From contig JAKSZP010006687.1 in NCBI GenBank assembly GCA_022478985.1, positions 62,001 through 126,000 of the forward strand: a DNA stretch of 64,000 nucleotides, read 5' to 3'. Shown here in pieces: positions 21,700 to 33,151 of this stretch. How positions within the stretch are numbered: the first letter of the stretch is position 1; each line of letters starts with the position of its first letter. Source of the stretch: Massospora cicadina (Eukaryota; Entomophthoromycota; Entomophthoromycetes; Entomophthorales; Entomophthoraceae). The notes beneath the pieces were generated by a model, which was not told the DNA's origin, did not search any database, and saw only the letters and a program-made list of their open reading frames with translations. A program made the translations under genes and the position numbers.

Positions 21700-23098
21700 G
21701 GGACGTTTCTGACCATTACATAAAGGGCCAGAAGGTCCCTGTGGAGCTCCCCAGGCCCCAGGTTCCTCAGCCCCCACCACTGCTGGCCCTGAGGATCCCT
21801 GGCGGAAGAATGTGATGACAGCCTTGGCTTTTTTACATGATTAAATTTGGAAAGTAGCTGAAAGATGTAGACTCCAAACAGATTGAGTCCCACTTGACCC
21901 TAGGGTCTCCCTATATGCTTTGTCAGATGAAAAGGAAATTTAAGTATTTTGCCGAGCTAACTGACGCAAGCATCTCTCAGCTGGAGCAGACTTGTTGAGG
22001 GTTTGAGACCCGCATGCCTACCCTTGAAGACCAATCTCACCGCCTACAGGCTGACATACAATCTTTAGAAGAGCAAGTCACAGACAAGGTTTCCGTTTCC
22101 TCCCTCAATCAAAATTGGGATGATGTCCAGGAGGAACTTGAAGGCCTATGATGCCAGCTAGACCAGCAGAGCCCCTGCGACTATGCGGAAACTGAAATTT
22201 TGGAACCAATACCTATTCCTGGTGTTAACACCCTATCTGCTCCTCTGGTAACTAACTTTAATCCTAGTTTTAAAGAAAGGTTCATTACCACCCAAGAGAG
22301 AATTTCATCCTTCCTGTACGCTTATGAAAGCTCCATGAAGGAGACCACTGACCAGCAAAGGGTAAAACATATCCACTCCTGCCTGGATAGCATGGCTCAT
22401 GAGATCATGACCCCTCATTTAAAGGAGTGCACTACTTGGGATCAGGTCAGAATGGCTCTAATCCAAGAGTTTGGTAGCAAATAAACCTTAGCCAACCAAA
22501 AACAGGCCTTCATGGGTATCCAATTAAACAAAGGAGAAAGCCCTATGGAGTTCGCCTGCTGCTTCAATGCCCAAGCGCAACCCTTGGTCACCACGAATCA
22601 TATCACCCTGGACAATGCTATTACCGCTGTCATTTCTGCGTTAGGATCCTACCCTGAGGTCCAGATGCGTATGATGGGCCAGAAGAATGGGACTACCTGC
22701 ATCCAAGAAATTAAGGAGGACCTTAATGAGATCCCTATGCCGACTCTACACTTCAAGGCTACCTCCACTGGCCCCTCTAACAATCCTAGAGTCCATGTGG
22801 TCGAAATCAGTAAAAACCTCAATCCAGATGTACTTACTGTAACGGTTCCAGGCACAGCGCCAAGAACTGCTGGAAGTAACTTGCTGAGAGGCAGGAAAAG
22901 GGCAGTCAGCATGAAGGATGAGGCACTTCATGCTGTCGACCCTACTCAGCCTCAAGAATCCTCTGCATCTGTAGATGAACCAGGAGCTATGGCACCTAGA
23001 GAAGGAGTTTTGGTATCTAATGATAATAAAGAAATTAATACTGCTTACTCTTCTTCTGATGACACTCCCACATTTCTCACTCTGCCGCACCAGTTTGT
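21700..23098 (+). pseudogene. Element B2 gag
   Basis: A single frame runs from about 21950 to 23150, broken only by TGA at 21996, TGA at 22149 and TAA at 22482. The N-terminal part looks like a coiled coil (LEDQSHRLQADIQSLEEQVTD, spelled in part). The middle (ERFITTQERISSFLYAYESS, then MALIQEFGSK, KQAFMGIQLNKGESPMEFA) resembles a capsid-like gag core: element C has FMGIQLYKDKFLASFA in the matching place. No CCHC knuckle is visible. Gag builds the virus-like particle. Each stop is one C-to-T change from CGA or CAA. Confidence 0.85.
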
Positions 23099-23430
23099 AA
23101 GACTGGTCACCCGGGTCTCAGTTCAAGTTCATAATATACCAGTCCATGCTATAATTTTGACAGCGGCTCCCCTATTAATGTCATATCCTCCAAATTGATG
23201 AAACGCATCAAGATCGCTCCTGATATGCCACACTATATGGAGTATGGCATGGCTGGCCCACAAAGCACCCAATCCATAGGGGCATTTTTCCTCTCTACCA
23301 ATATTATTTGGAAGGTCGCTTTAAATACACCTGCCATCGCTCTAGACAACCCTAGCTATGACCTGCTCCTTGGGACTCAATTTCTTAATGACTATTCGAC
23401 AGTGCTCCATTAGAATGGCGGCTTCCTATA
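23099..23430 (+). pseudogene. Element B2 protease
   Basis: At 23154-23190 one frame reads FDSGSPINVISSKL, with the DSG catalytic triad of an aspartic protease. It continues in frame 23195-23413 through ALDNPSYDLLLGTQFLND, the conserved LLG..FL flap/C-terminal motif. A retroviral-type protease cuts gag-pol. A frame change between gag and this domain near 23150 may be the original frameshift site or decay; I cannot tell which. Confidence 0.82.
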
Positions 23431-24953
23431 CTTACTTGGTCATCATATCCTGCTTGTTTTTGAGACCCCCAAAGAATTTAAGACTAAGGTTAAAGACTGG
23501 GCTTGTCTGCTATATAGTGACAGTTAAATCAATTGGCTCAAATATCATATTAGGGGTTCCCGAGTCCAACTACCCCCTCCAGCTGTTGATGGCAAGAAGG
23601 CATGCTAATTTGCTTACCTAAGGCAACTACCATTCCCCCAAAATCCCAGGTCATCGCTGATACCTGGATCCATGTCAACATCCCCTTGAGGTATCTTCTA
23701 GAAATCTGAAGCCTAGACAATCCGTCCCCAAAGGAGGTGCTAACCTTTATAGAGATTCTAGATCAAGCCTTCACTGGATCTATATCAGTGCTATTGGCCA
23801 ACCTTATTGATATAACTAAAAATAGTAGGTCCAAGCAGCCCCACCGCCTATGTCTACTTACTACTGGTGGAGGCTATCACCAACATCCGGAACTTTGAAG
23901 ACTTAAGAGATTTTTGCTTAGAAGCCCCACCCTCAGTTAGTCTGGTTGGTACTAATATCATTAAAGACCTCTCAGATGACCAACAGCAAAAGATCCTGGC
24001 ATTGTTGGAAATATTTGGACCTATTCTCAACCTCGACCTATTACTTCAGAAGAATTAATGTGGTCCTCCATCATGTAGAAACTGGGGATGCTCCTCCCCT
24101 TTCCAGTCCTGAACTTACCAAAAGAGCAAGGTTGAGGAGGCCCAGGTGACCATTGAGCTAAAACAGCTACTCAACGAAAGACTCATAGTGCCCTCACACA
24201 ACCCTTAGCCTCTCCTCTTCTGCTGGTTTGGAAGAAGAATGGCAGCCATTGGGTGGTGATGGACTATCAATAACTTAACTCTATCACTAAAAAGGACAGC
24301 TATCCTCTACCTCAAATCGATGATTCCCTTTGGCTGCTCGCCAGATCCAAATCACTTTTCCGCCATGGACCTTTATAAACGATATTGGCAGGGTGAGCTC
24401 GCACATAAAGACTGGGCTAAGTGTGCATTCATAGCCAATGAAGGACTATGTGAGCCCACCAGGATGCCCCAAGCCTTTGTAGCGCCCCAGCCACTCTCCA
24501 ACGCGCCATGGATGGGATCCTTGGGGACTTGAAGCTTTCCTGCATCCTTGTTTATCTGGATGACATTACCAATTCTCTCTAAACCCTTTAACAAGCCCTT
24601 GAGCATCTATGAGAAGTCTTCAATCAGCTACAAAGGGTGTTCATAAAGCTAAAGCCCTTAAAGTGCTCCTTCTTTCAGTTAGAATTCCTGGGGCACAAGG
24701 TCTCTAAGGATGGCATCCGACCTATAACAAACAAAATTGCCGCCATAGAAGAGAGGTCACGCCCTCAAAGTTTAAAAGATATCCAGGTATTCCTCAGCAT
24801 GGTGGGCTATTACCAACAGTCTATTTCCCAGTTTGCCAACCTCGCAGAACTGCTGTTTTATCTCCTACAGAAGAATGTGCCATTTGAGTGGCGGTCTGAA
24901 CAAGAACAGGCTTTTAATGCCTTGAAAACCACTCTTGGTACTAAACCTATTCT
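23431..24953 (+). pseudogene. Element B2 protease-RT linker and reverse transcriptase
   Basis: The stretch up to about 24090 is a broken linker (short frames such as SDDQQQKILALLEIFGPI). The RT N-terminus (VTIELKQLLNERLI...) starts at about 24140, and KKNG.HWVVMDY lies near 24235-24265. The palm has the intact catalytic box VYLDDIT (24548-24570). Frame 24637-25083 gives IKLKPLKCSFFQLEFLGHKVSKDGI, then FLSMVGYYQQSISQFANLAEL and the connection region ending TDASD. At least three frames are needed to read it through. Confidence 0.88.
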
Positions 24954-25409
24954 AGTTTACCCTCACTTTGACCAACCCTTCCTGTTGTTCACAGATGCGA
25001 GTGACATCGCATCAAGGCCATCCTGGCCCAACATGACAAAAACCAGGTTGACCACCCCATGGTACACTTTAGTAAGATGCTAAATAAAGCTGAGCGGAAC
25101 TACAGAGTCACTGAGAGGGAATGTCTAGCCATCCTACTGGCCATCAAACATTTTCAGCCTTTCCTCTATGGTACCCAATTTACTATTATTACAGACCACT
25201 CCTTGCTAGGGTGGCTTCAACAAATGAAGGATCCTGATGGTCAGTTAGCCGGATGGGCTCTACGACTACAAAGCTACAAATTCACCATCATCCACCGCAC
25301 AGGCACTATTCACCAGAATGCTAACGGCCTCTTTAAGATGATGGTGCTAGCAGCGTTGACCCCCAAGGAGGACCAGCTATATGATCTAATAGGCCAATCT
25401 GACCAATGA
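24954..25409 (+). pseudogene. Element B2 RNase H
   Basis: Frame 25059-25409 is open and reads FSKMLNKAERNYRVTEREC, LAILLAIKHF and FTIITDHSLLGWL, then AGWALRLQSYKFTIIHRTGT and HQNANGL. This is a full Gypsy RNase H with its E, D and H positions visible, preceded by LLFTDASD in the RT frame. One frame change near 25015-25059 separates them. Confidence 0.92.
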
Positions 25410-25429
25410 AAGTTATAAACCCCGGAGGT

Positions 25430-26335
25430 TAAGGCTGAACTACGAAGGATGACTCATGATAAACAAATTATGGATATGATTTAGAAGGTCAACATGATGT
25501 GGCTCCCTTATATCCGCGCCCCTCCTCCAAAACTGATGTTATACTAGAAGGCCATTCCATCGTGGGACATGGGGCCACCAAAAGACTCACAAGTGGTTGA
25601 AATCACGATGCTATTGGGACTGCATGATAGAGACTATCCAGGAAGTCTTGAAAGTATGCATGTCTTGCCAATCACAGGACTGAGCTAACCCACAATTCCA
25701 ACATTCGGTGGTTGACCTGACTTGTCCCTTCAATGTGGTAAGCATTGATGTGGTGGGCCCTCTTCCCACTGGTTTGCATGGCCATAAATATATTATCCTA
25801 GCTGTGACCATCTTACCAAATGGGTTGGAAGGATTTCAGTCCCAGATGCTAATGCCAAGGCCACCGCCCTTTTTTCCATTCGATCCATTTTCACCCAGAA
25901 GGTGCCCCCAAACCTTTACTCTCAGACAATGGATCTCACCACAGTTAGTGCACGAAATTACCTGCTATTTGGCACTACCCAGAATTTCGCTGCACTTTAC
26001 CAACCTCCACTAATGGGCGAATGAGCTAACACAACTCTCATTTCCATTCTTTGGAAATCAGCTGCCTCAGACCCTGCTCGTCGGAACCATTATCTACCCA
26101 GCACCAAGCTTGCATACAGTGGGTGAGCTACCACTGAGTCAGCAAGATGTCCCCATTTGAAGCCCTATATGGGCGGGCACCTTGGCTGCCAAGTAGCGTC
26201 CAGCTAATGCTTGAGACCTCCACTCCTGAGAACTTCAACTTAACTATGAGGGCTCTAGCCAATGAAATTATCTGGCTACAAGCCCAAGCCACTCTGCATT
26301 TTCACCACCACTGGAAGAGAGACATCCTGATCTAA
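25430..26335 (+). pseudogene. Element B2 integrase
   Basis: The zinc-finger region (C-x2-C near 25655-25675: VCMSCQSQ) is followed by the core VVSIDVVGPLPTGLHGHKYI (first catalytic Asp, 25735-25790), a degraded second-Asp segment near 25915-25935, and SPFEALYGRAPWLPSSVQLM (frame 26147-26335). The C-terminus ends before the polypurine tract with no chromodomain. Several shifts. Related to B1's integrase, and more distantly to G's. Confidence 0.88.
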
Positions 26336-26549
26336 TCTTGATAACCTCCTTACCAGATTTTCAATTAGGTGACCTCATTATCTTTTATCACCATTGACCT
26401 GGAGGCTAATAGAACAAGCTCGATGTACTTTGGTCTGTACCCTATGTAGTTATTTATAGGGTGAAGTCTGAGTACTCCATTGCCGTCGTAAACTAGGGAC
26501 TGTGGTAAATTGGGTGCATGTTCACTTCCTAGCCATATCCTTCCGACAG

Positions 26550-26565
26550 GATCTTAGGGGGGCAT
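26550..26565 (+). other. Polypurine tract of B2
   Basis: A purine-rich run, aggatcttaggggggc, ends just before the 3' LTR start TGTCAGAATT and would prime plus-strand DNA synthesis. Confidence 0.6.
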
Positions 26566-26914
26566 TGTCAGAATTCTGAGATAGTAATCAAATTGAATTC
26601 ACTGCTTCTTAATTAGGCCATACCAAATCAGTTGTCAAACCTAAACCAAGTTAAATGATTTAAGGATCCTCTCCCCTATTCCTGAGTCTTAGGCCATTCC
26701 AGAAGATCATTAATTATCCTGAATGGATGAGGCCCTGACAATCCCAAAAGCACTAAATACCAACACACCTTTTAAATATTAAATCCTTCTAATCCTGATA
26801 AAATATAGAATAACTTACCCAGCTTTACGCTTCCTTATCGACCTTTTTTCTGCAAATTAGCAGCTTTGAGCCACCTTGACCTTGGCGCCAGTCTATAGAA
26901 CTGTAGCGCCTACA
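26566..26914 (+). repeat. 3' LTR of element B2
   Basis: TGTCAGAATT...GCGCCTACA, 349 bp, aligned with the 5' LTR except for a missing block in the middle. Followed at once by the TSD GTAAT. Confidence 0.92.
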
Positions 26915-26919
26915 GTAAT

Positions 26920-27341
26920 AAATTTATTTGTGAGCAATTTTTAACTTTATTTGATCCCTAAAACCCAGAATATTGTGGTTGTGACCCAAACAAGTTTTTC
27001 CGACTCTGGCCCAATTTTCTGAGTTTTAGGGTCGAATTTTCCAATCTCCAATGGAGTGGGGATGGCGGGGTGGAGACCAAGTGAGGATGAGGGTGCTGCT
27101 GGTGGCCTCTGTCTAGGATTGCCTCCCTAAAAACCTCTTGGATTTATTCAAAAGGAACGAAGCAGAAAAGGGAGTACAACATGATATATTTCTGGGCTAA
27201 AGCAATTACCCAACGTTCTTCAACATCATGGGCCACGCGCCTCATTTGAACCAACGGATTCACAGGTACTTTGGGTCCTTTTTTCTTCTGTAAGGGAACT
27301 TCCCATGGCCCAACCCAAGAGGTTGGTTTCCATACTTAATA
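26920..27341 (-). repeat. 3' LTR of element H, proximal part, with LTR-encoded Pol end
   Basis: On the minus strand it begins TATTAAGTATGG at 27341, aligning with the start of F (TGTAAGTCCTGG). Shortly after, the frame reads KKGPKVPVNPLVQ...V..RWV, a motif shared with the LTRs of D and F. Together with 18539-19853 the LTR is about 1.7 kb, close to F's 1634 bp. Confidence 0.72.
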
Positions 27342-27444
27342 ATAATCTCGTTTATGAACAGAAAACATACCTCCTTTTGGTAATAAACCAGAGCGTAGCT
27401 TTTAAGTTTGGCAGGTAATTTAATGGACAGAATGGCTGCAATAT

Positions 27445-27850
27445 TCATAGTAAAATAGGGGCCTCAGGATATGAAACATGAAACTCAGCCGCTGAATCCT
27501 TACAATCATCACAGTCACTTGCACTTTTCCAAATATTTTCATAGGCAGGGTAGGCTTTCCTTGCAACCTGGTACTGGACAGATCTCCTAAATTTCCTTGA
27601 GGCCATACTCAACACACTTCTGCTCATAAGTTTCCCACAATGATAGGCCCTAAGGTAGTATGATGCTCTTCTTAGAGAAGATAATTGGTAGATGTGGAAA
27701 TACATTATGTTGCTTCCAATGGGACTGAAGCTTGATGCATTATGAACCATTACTCAAATCCTTTTTTTAAAGTCCCTGAGCGCTTATGGTCCAACTTCCT
27801 AGATGGAACCTTCATACTTAAGTGGCCTACTAGTTATAAAAGCAATACTT
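27445..27850 (-). pseudogene. Element H: end of integrase and chromodomain
   Basis: Frame 27750-27445 reads YQLSSLRRAS, then SMASRKFRRSVQYQVARKAYPAYENIWKSA, matching D's chromodomain (SRKYQRSVQYLVTWKGYPAYET, in shifted frames). Chromodomains in these elements bind modified histones and steer integration to heterochromatin. One aromatic position differs from D (ARKAYP against TWKGYP). Upstream, to about 27850, VGP*ALRDFKKRI resembles the integrase C-terminal 'L..KR.GPF.I' segment. Inactive. Confidence 0.8.
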
Positions 27851-29680
27851 CAGAGAGTATGTCTGTAAAGTCATTTTCTATATTTATTTGAGGTTTGCTG
27901 ACCATGTGACAGACATTACCAATGCTCAAACAAGCTAAAACTTATTTAAAATAAATTAAAATAAAAATTAAGTTAAAAGATGATGACAGATCCACTTGAA
28001 TTTACACGAAATAAAATAAGACACACCAACCAAGTTGGAAGCAGAAAATGCTATACAACCATGGTGGTGGGTTAAGGAGGATTGTGAGGCTCTTCTTCCT
28101 ACTCTGGTGGGGACATGTAACGGCATAAAGCTGAGAGCACAGGCGTGGGCGCATCATGGAAATGGGGGTCAAGATAACAAAGAGGTGATTACATCTCAAT
28201 TTGTGCAATGAGAATGGTGGAAATGTAGATTGTAAGGGCTTTCTCAGCCTCAAGTCGTACTTTAGATAGTGTGGCATTGATTGCGAGGTTGTTGTAGGTA
28301 ATTCAGGTCTTTGGGCCAAATTTTTGACCACCACAACTTTTCAAAATGCTGGATTTACCATGTGATAGTAGCAGAGATGTTCCTTTTTATGTTTTGGTAG
28401 CATGGTGCTAGGAGGATAGGAGGTGGCAAGCCATATCCAGTATTGAAACTGATTTTGCAATGGTTTTATGGGTTGGGCGACATTCAGGGAGGCAACTGCC
28501 TCTCCAGTTACTGGTGGTCACTTTTGAATGGGGTAAGTCAGGGCGAGGCATATAGTAACACATTGGTAAATTAGGCCACATATTTAGTATTTAGTACATT
28601 TCAAATGGAGGGGCCCAGCCCATTTGTACTCAGGGAGCCACCTGATTCATTAACCTCAACCAAGTAAACCCAAGGATTTTGGTTAAAAGTGATTGGGTTA
28701 ACTGCATATGGGTGACCTGTGGCGGATGATTAAGATTTTGGTTTAGGACTTACTGTAGTCCATTCTGGCTCCTGATTGATGGGATCAGGAGAAGAAGTAC
28801 ATCGAGAAAAATTTTAATTGATTGATTCAATGGTTGCTGTAGCTAACACCTGGGGGAGAGAGGGGGAAGGATAGTGCCCCATTTTAGTAGTGTTTTAACA
28901 AGCTATGGGATCATCGTGTAAAGAGTCAGGTGTGGGGTCCATGGCTCAAGAGATGGAGGGTCAGCGCTAGTTTAGAATGATCAGGTTTGAAAAAGGTAAG
29001 GAAGATGGTACGCTTTATATCCACTCGAGCCCAAAGAGGATGGACCAGGGGAGAAAGGGATAAAGGTGAAAGGGGGTTTGAGAAGGCTACTTCTGTGATA
29101 CTGGACGAAAAGTCACAAAGCGGGGGCCTGCAAGGGTGGCTTCTCTGGGAACCATGAACTTTATCATAGCATCAGAACCATATTCTGATCTCATCAATAA
29201 TTTCATTAATTAAAATTTGAGGTGGTAGGTTGGTAAGGAGGCCCTCAAACTGAACCACAAGAGTGGTCTCACTGGGTAACTGGGTATGAGTAGTTGATAG
29301 TGGGGGTGCCCTGGAACACCAGGGGGTGGTAGCTGCTACTGCAACATCAGCTTCACTGAGAAGCTGAGATCAAGGTACCCCTTGAAGGGACAAAAGTTTA
29401 TGAAGGCTACAGACTGCATAACCGTCTGGGCTAATTCAATAATGGCTTTATCAAAGTAGGGGAACAACTTACCATATTCAACCCAAAGGCCAAATCGCAT
29501 GTTGCTTTTGGGGGAGCACAAAGAGCAATGTGGCACCACCAGATTAGTGCAATATGTAAGGCTAAGTTCTTATAAGGGGCATAGCATCTTAAACTTTTGG
29601 AGGGCTAGCCAATCCAGCCTGAGCATATTTTGGCAATGCTGAAAACAATACTAGTTGGTGCACTACTGCTTCATGTGGGA
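27850..29680. other. Unassigned 1.8 kb within H
   Basis: In D, integrase core and chromodomain are about 860 bp apart; in H they are more than 2 kb apart, so about 1.2-1.8 kb here is extra. Short minus-strand frames occur at 28002-28334 and 29336-29539 (PHCSLCSPKSNMRFGLW, FDKAIIELAQTVMQS), and the rest is proline-rich noise. I cannot identify a family. It is probably another insertion with undetermined ends. Confidence 0.4.
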
Positions 29681-30457
29681 GCAGAGGCCATTGATCACAC
29701 TGACATATGTAACTTGAATAGGGCGACAACAAGTTGAGCCGTTTTTACTAAATTTCAAACTACAATTCGACCAAAAGTGAGTTTATCAAGAAAGAGAGTT
29801 CCTCTGGGGAGCCATTCTCAATTAATCTATTCATAATTTTAATGTCATTTGACAGATTTTAACAAGTTTTTGGCTGTCCTGAATCTGGGTGGCACAGTCC
29901 ACTGATTCAGGAACCACAGAGGTCAAGCGCTCTAAAATCTGAAAATGTGGTCTGTACCCAAAGTAGCTTCAAAAGGTGAAATCAAGTAGAAGAGCGAGGC
30001 GCTTTTTTTGTGTCAAATCGTGTCAAATGGAGGTCCGTGGACCAAGTATCCTATGTGGCTGAGAAGTAACAATGTAAATACATTCATAAACCTGATTAAA
30101 TCTCAAATTTTGCTCATTTGATTGTAGTGATATTTTATGGAATGGAAATCTTAGATACTGAGAACTCCAACAATTCATACCAAACCAAGCTGTAAATTGA
30201 GGACACATTCACTCACAAGTGATATTAAAATTCCAAACATGGTAAACACATATGTGATTAAGAGTGCTACAGTAACTGCAGATGTTGTGGTAGTGTTACA
30301 TGGGATAAACAGTCAAATTTCAAAGAACCTATCTACAACTACCATTATAGCATCAAAACCCTTAGATATGGAAAGTTTGACAATGAAGTTCTTTGAGACC
30401 AAAGTATAGGATCCTCGGCTTGTTACAGAGGGTAAAGAAGGCCAATTTTTCCTGTAT
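29680..30457 (-). pseudogene. Element H integrase core and C-terminal region
   Basis: Minus-strand frame 30455-30250 reads NFIVKLSISKGFDAIMVVVDRFFEI, LFIPCNTTTTSA, TVALLITYVFTMFGILISLVS. This is the catalytic core around the first and second Asp (DFIVKLP, D-R-F; SDRG now SECV). D has the same segment at 55890-56060. Downstream, YFGYRPHFQ (about 29890) is the H..L.YGY.P core end and VPESVDCATQIQDSQK a following helix. Stops and shifts are present. Confidence 0.82.
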
Positions 30458-32091
30458 TGTAAGTCCTGGAGGCCAGACCCTACACCTGGATAGGGAGCAA
30501 TATCCCTTTCGAACATAAAGGGGTCCTAAGGCCCAAGTGGACCCCCTGTTGCAGCTGAGCGGCTTGGCATACATGATAGATGAGCACTGGGTGACCACTC
30601 ATCTCCCCAAGGATGCCCTTTTCCAACCTCTTCTCCCCACCTTAACCATTTTTGGGTTAATAAGGGGTTTCCAGAGAGTTTATGCAAGCTAGGAGCCATG
30701 GGCAGGTACCTGGGATCCCCACTCCTTTGTAAATCCTGAAAAAAATATTGAAAAAAATAATTTTGATAACCTTTGGGTCCAGTCTGAAAATTCTGTCCTG
30801 GGGGAGCTAGTCCAGACTGGACGACTCAGAAAATGGAACCTGGGCACAATTCAGATTTTGGACCATGCAACGAAAAACTTGCCCCAGCTGCCTCAACTTT
30901 CCAGGATAGTTTCAGGCAGCTTAGATTATGCAAATTACTCAATCCAGATCTCAGTTTGGACCTCAAACAGCTTAGTCCAGCTGCCGCAGCTAACTTGACA
31001 AATCTGGGAAATTCTGAATCTTCCAAGCAGCCCAACTCTGGTGGCAGGGCCTGGATTGGCACCGTTGACCTAGCCTGGGCCCAAGAATTTGGGAAAATTT
31101 ATATTAGATTTTGATTCTGCCAGGCTCTCAAGCACCCCCCACCCCTCCCCACCATCCAACTAAATCCCATCGTCAATCCCTTAATGACTATCCTGTAACA
31201 CCTCCCCAAGCAATTTTCTCAATTTTTAAGCAAACACCCTACCCAGGGGCCATTGTCAGTTCATTCTTTACTTTCCTTTCATTTGCTCCCAATAAACCTC
31301 CTAAACCATCATCATCTTGTTAAAGCCTCCATCTGCCTTACTTATATATACTAAATTTCTGCTAATCAATCTGGTAAAGTTCGCCGCCACCCAAATCCTC
31401 TTGCCAATGCTCATCGACTGGGTTATCTGGTCTTTTGACTCCACCTCCCAGCATCAGATCATAAAATTTGTTAAATCAGCTTGATCTAGATGACAAATCC
31501 GCTTCATTGATCACTATCATATAACCGTTTGGCACGATCCTGGCAGTCCTCCCCACAGTTGTATCCCAGGAGCCATTGTTCAGTTATGAGAGCAGCAAAG
31601 CACCTCCATGCCGCCACTCACGGAATTGGGACCCATCCTGACCCTCTTTCCAATAATTTCACCTACTCAAGGGGCCTAGGGCACCCAATTTAGGGAGAGC
31701 TCAGCCCTGACGCTCTACATGGGACCTCTTATCACCTTGTTCTCACTGTCAAATGTGCAGCGACCTTGTGCCACCCCCTGTTAGCCCGCCCCCTATTTGT
31801 TTAAACCTAAAGGCAAGAAACCACGAACCACAGAGAGTTGTTATCCTCAAAGCCTACTTTGCCTTTGGGGTTACCCCCACAAGACATCGCGGTTGCCCCC
31901 ATCCCAACCATTTGGTTTGCCTTGGGGCCTTCAGTACGTTTTTTAACTTTTTGATTCACTCATATTCCACTAGAACCCTTGATTTACAAGCGATTAGATC
32001 ACTGTGACCATGGAATTCTGGGCACTCCAATTTTTGCTCATGCACCCTGATTGGGAGTTCAGTCTAATCTTTATCAGCTGAATCCATGACA
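30458..32091 (+). repeat. F: solo LTR of the H family inside H's integrase
   Basis: TGTAAGTCCTGG...CATGACA, 1634 bp. Its start aligns with D's LTR start (TGTAAGTCTAGG) and H's, and its last 45 bases match H's LTR end. H's integrase reads CVTCACSKSDHE on the right side and continues YRKNWPSLP on the left, so the insertion falls inside one coding frame. Flanks tgtat and ttcat match at 3 of 5 bases, an eroded TSD. ORFs inside, such as 30833-31114 (+), are judged non-genic. Confidence 0.75.
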
Positions 32092-32096
32092 TTCAT

Positions 32097-32367
32097 GGTC
32101 AGATTTGGAGCAAGCACAGGTAACACAGCATGTTACCTAACTTGGGCTTTCCTTGGAAAAACACATGCTAATCATTGGCTCTTTTGACTATCTCAGCGAA
32201 GTTATTTGAGTTAGGATGGCCTACTATAGGTAAGAGTGGTGATCTTCAAAACCTGCATGCGCAAGGAAGTGGAACCCAAATCCTATCTCAAAAGAATATT
32301 GTTTTATCCTTTAAGGCATACAAGGGCCATTTGTGCTGCCTAATCGACAGGTCATTTGACCACTCTA
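32097..32367 (-). pseudogene. Element H integrase zinc-finger region
   Basis: On the minus strand, pieces resembling the HHCC finger appear: H..YL-type residues near 32260, VGHPNSNNFAEIVKRAND (about 32230-32170, with frame changes) and CVTCACSKSDHE at about 32130-32095. The last aligns with D's CITCALAK*NH. The C-x2-C pair is kept. The domain binds the viral DNA ends and helps multimerisation in the family. F interrupts it directly after SDHE. Confidence 0.7.
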
Positions 32368-33146
32368 TCATCTCAGGGCTTCATAATTGCATTCCAAAAC
32401 GCGTTCACACATAGGTGTCTCTGGAGCTAAATCAGCATATGCTACTGTAATTGAGTCAAGAAAGAGGATCATTGAGGAAGTCACTACTGTGGTGAAGCTC
32501 AGACATGTTTCCTCTGGGTTTTGAACCAAGGAAGGGCTGAGGCTTAGCATATCATGCAGCATTATTAGTGACCTTTGAGAAACCATATTTGAAGTGAAAG
32601 TTGCAAAGAACCCTGTAGGTACGTGCCTGGCGGAGGCCAACTTCTGAGGTATGCAATAATATAGTAAATATTTATGGCCAGTGCGTACAGTAATTTTATG
32701 TTGTTCCCCCTGGAGGAGATAGCTCCAGTGGGTAAGCGACCATGCCACTTCTGTTACTTTTTATTGTAAAGCGCATATGTCCGTTCTGTGAAGGCAAATC
32801 AACTGAGAAGTAAGCCATGGGATTCTCTGTCCCTTTATAAATTTGCAAGAGTACAGCCCTAACCACTACTTCAGATTCCACACATGCCACAATGAATGGC
32901 TTGGATGTGTCAGCATGATGTAATAATGGCGCTGAAGGGACATATTTTTGATTGCTTCAAAGCCTGTTGGCAATAATATGTCCATTTTGACAGAACACAT
33001 TTCCCATTAGTAAATGGAGGGAGGCAGTCAGCTGGGAAAGGACTGAGGAAAACTTTCTTAAGAAATTTACAGTACATAAGAATATTTGAACCTATTTTTA
33101 GTAGGGTTGGCCCGGACTAGATGACCTTCAACTTATATGAAGGGAA
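32368..33146 (-). pseudogene. Element H RT connection and RNase H
   Basis: From 33060 the minus strand reads KFLKKVFLSPF, then CQQALKQSK and ACVESEVVVRAVLLQ (frame 32890-32696, with NPMAYFS). It continues WSLTHWSYLLQGEQHKITVRTGHKYLLYY (frame 32748-32368, spelled in part). This is the RT connection followed by Gypsy RNase H. D's matching part reads ALTHLRYLLQGAQHELIVHMDHQALLY. The D of TDH is G here. The domain would degrade template RNA. The G insertion lies immediately upstream. Confidence 0.85.
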
Positions 33147-33151
33147 AGCAT

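Larger units (their letters stand above)
19854..26914 (+). mobile_element. Element B2: complete Gypsy retrotransposon
   Basis: Two LTRs (414 and 349 bp), primer-binding site, gag, protease, RT, RNase H, integrase and a polypurine tract are all present, flanked by a perfect 5-bp TSD GTAAT (19849-19853 and 26915-26919). No chromodomain is seen. Pol order is protease-RT-RNase H-integrase, as in Ty3/Gypsy. It interrupts the 3' LTR of H. Stops in gag and shifts in pol show it is inactive, but it is the best preserved LTR element of the window. Confidence 0.93.

Noticed and set aside
27445..27750. Chromodomain frame as a host chromodomain protein
   Set aside because: It is followed by an LTR edge and by the same LTR-encoded tail as D, and lies in order with H's integrase.
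30833..31114. 93-codon Leu/Gln-rich frame that looks like a small host gene
   Set aside because: Lies wholly inside solo LTR F, has no match in composition to flanking genes and no counterpart in D's LTR.
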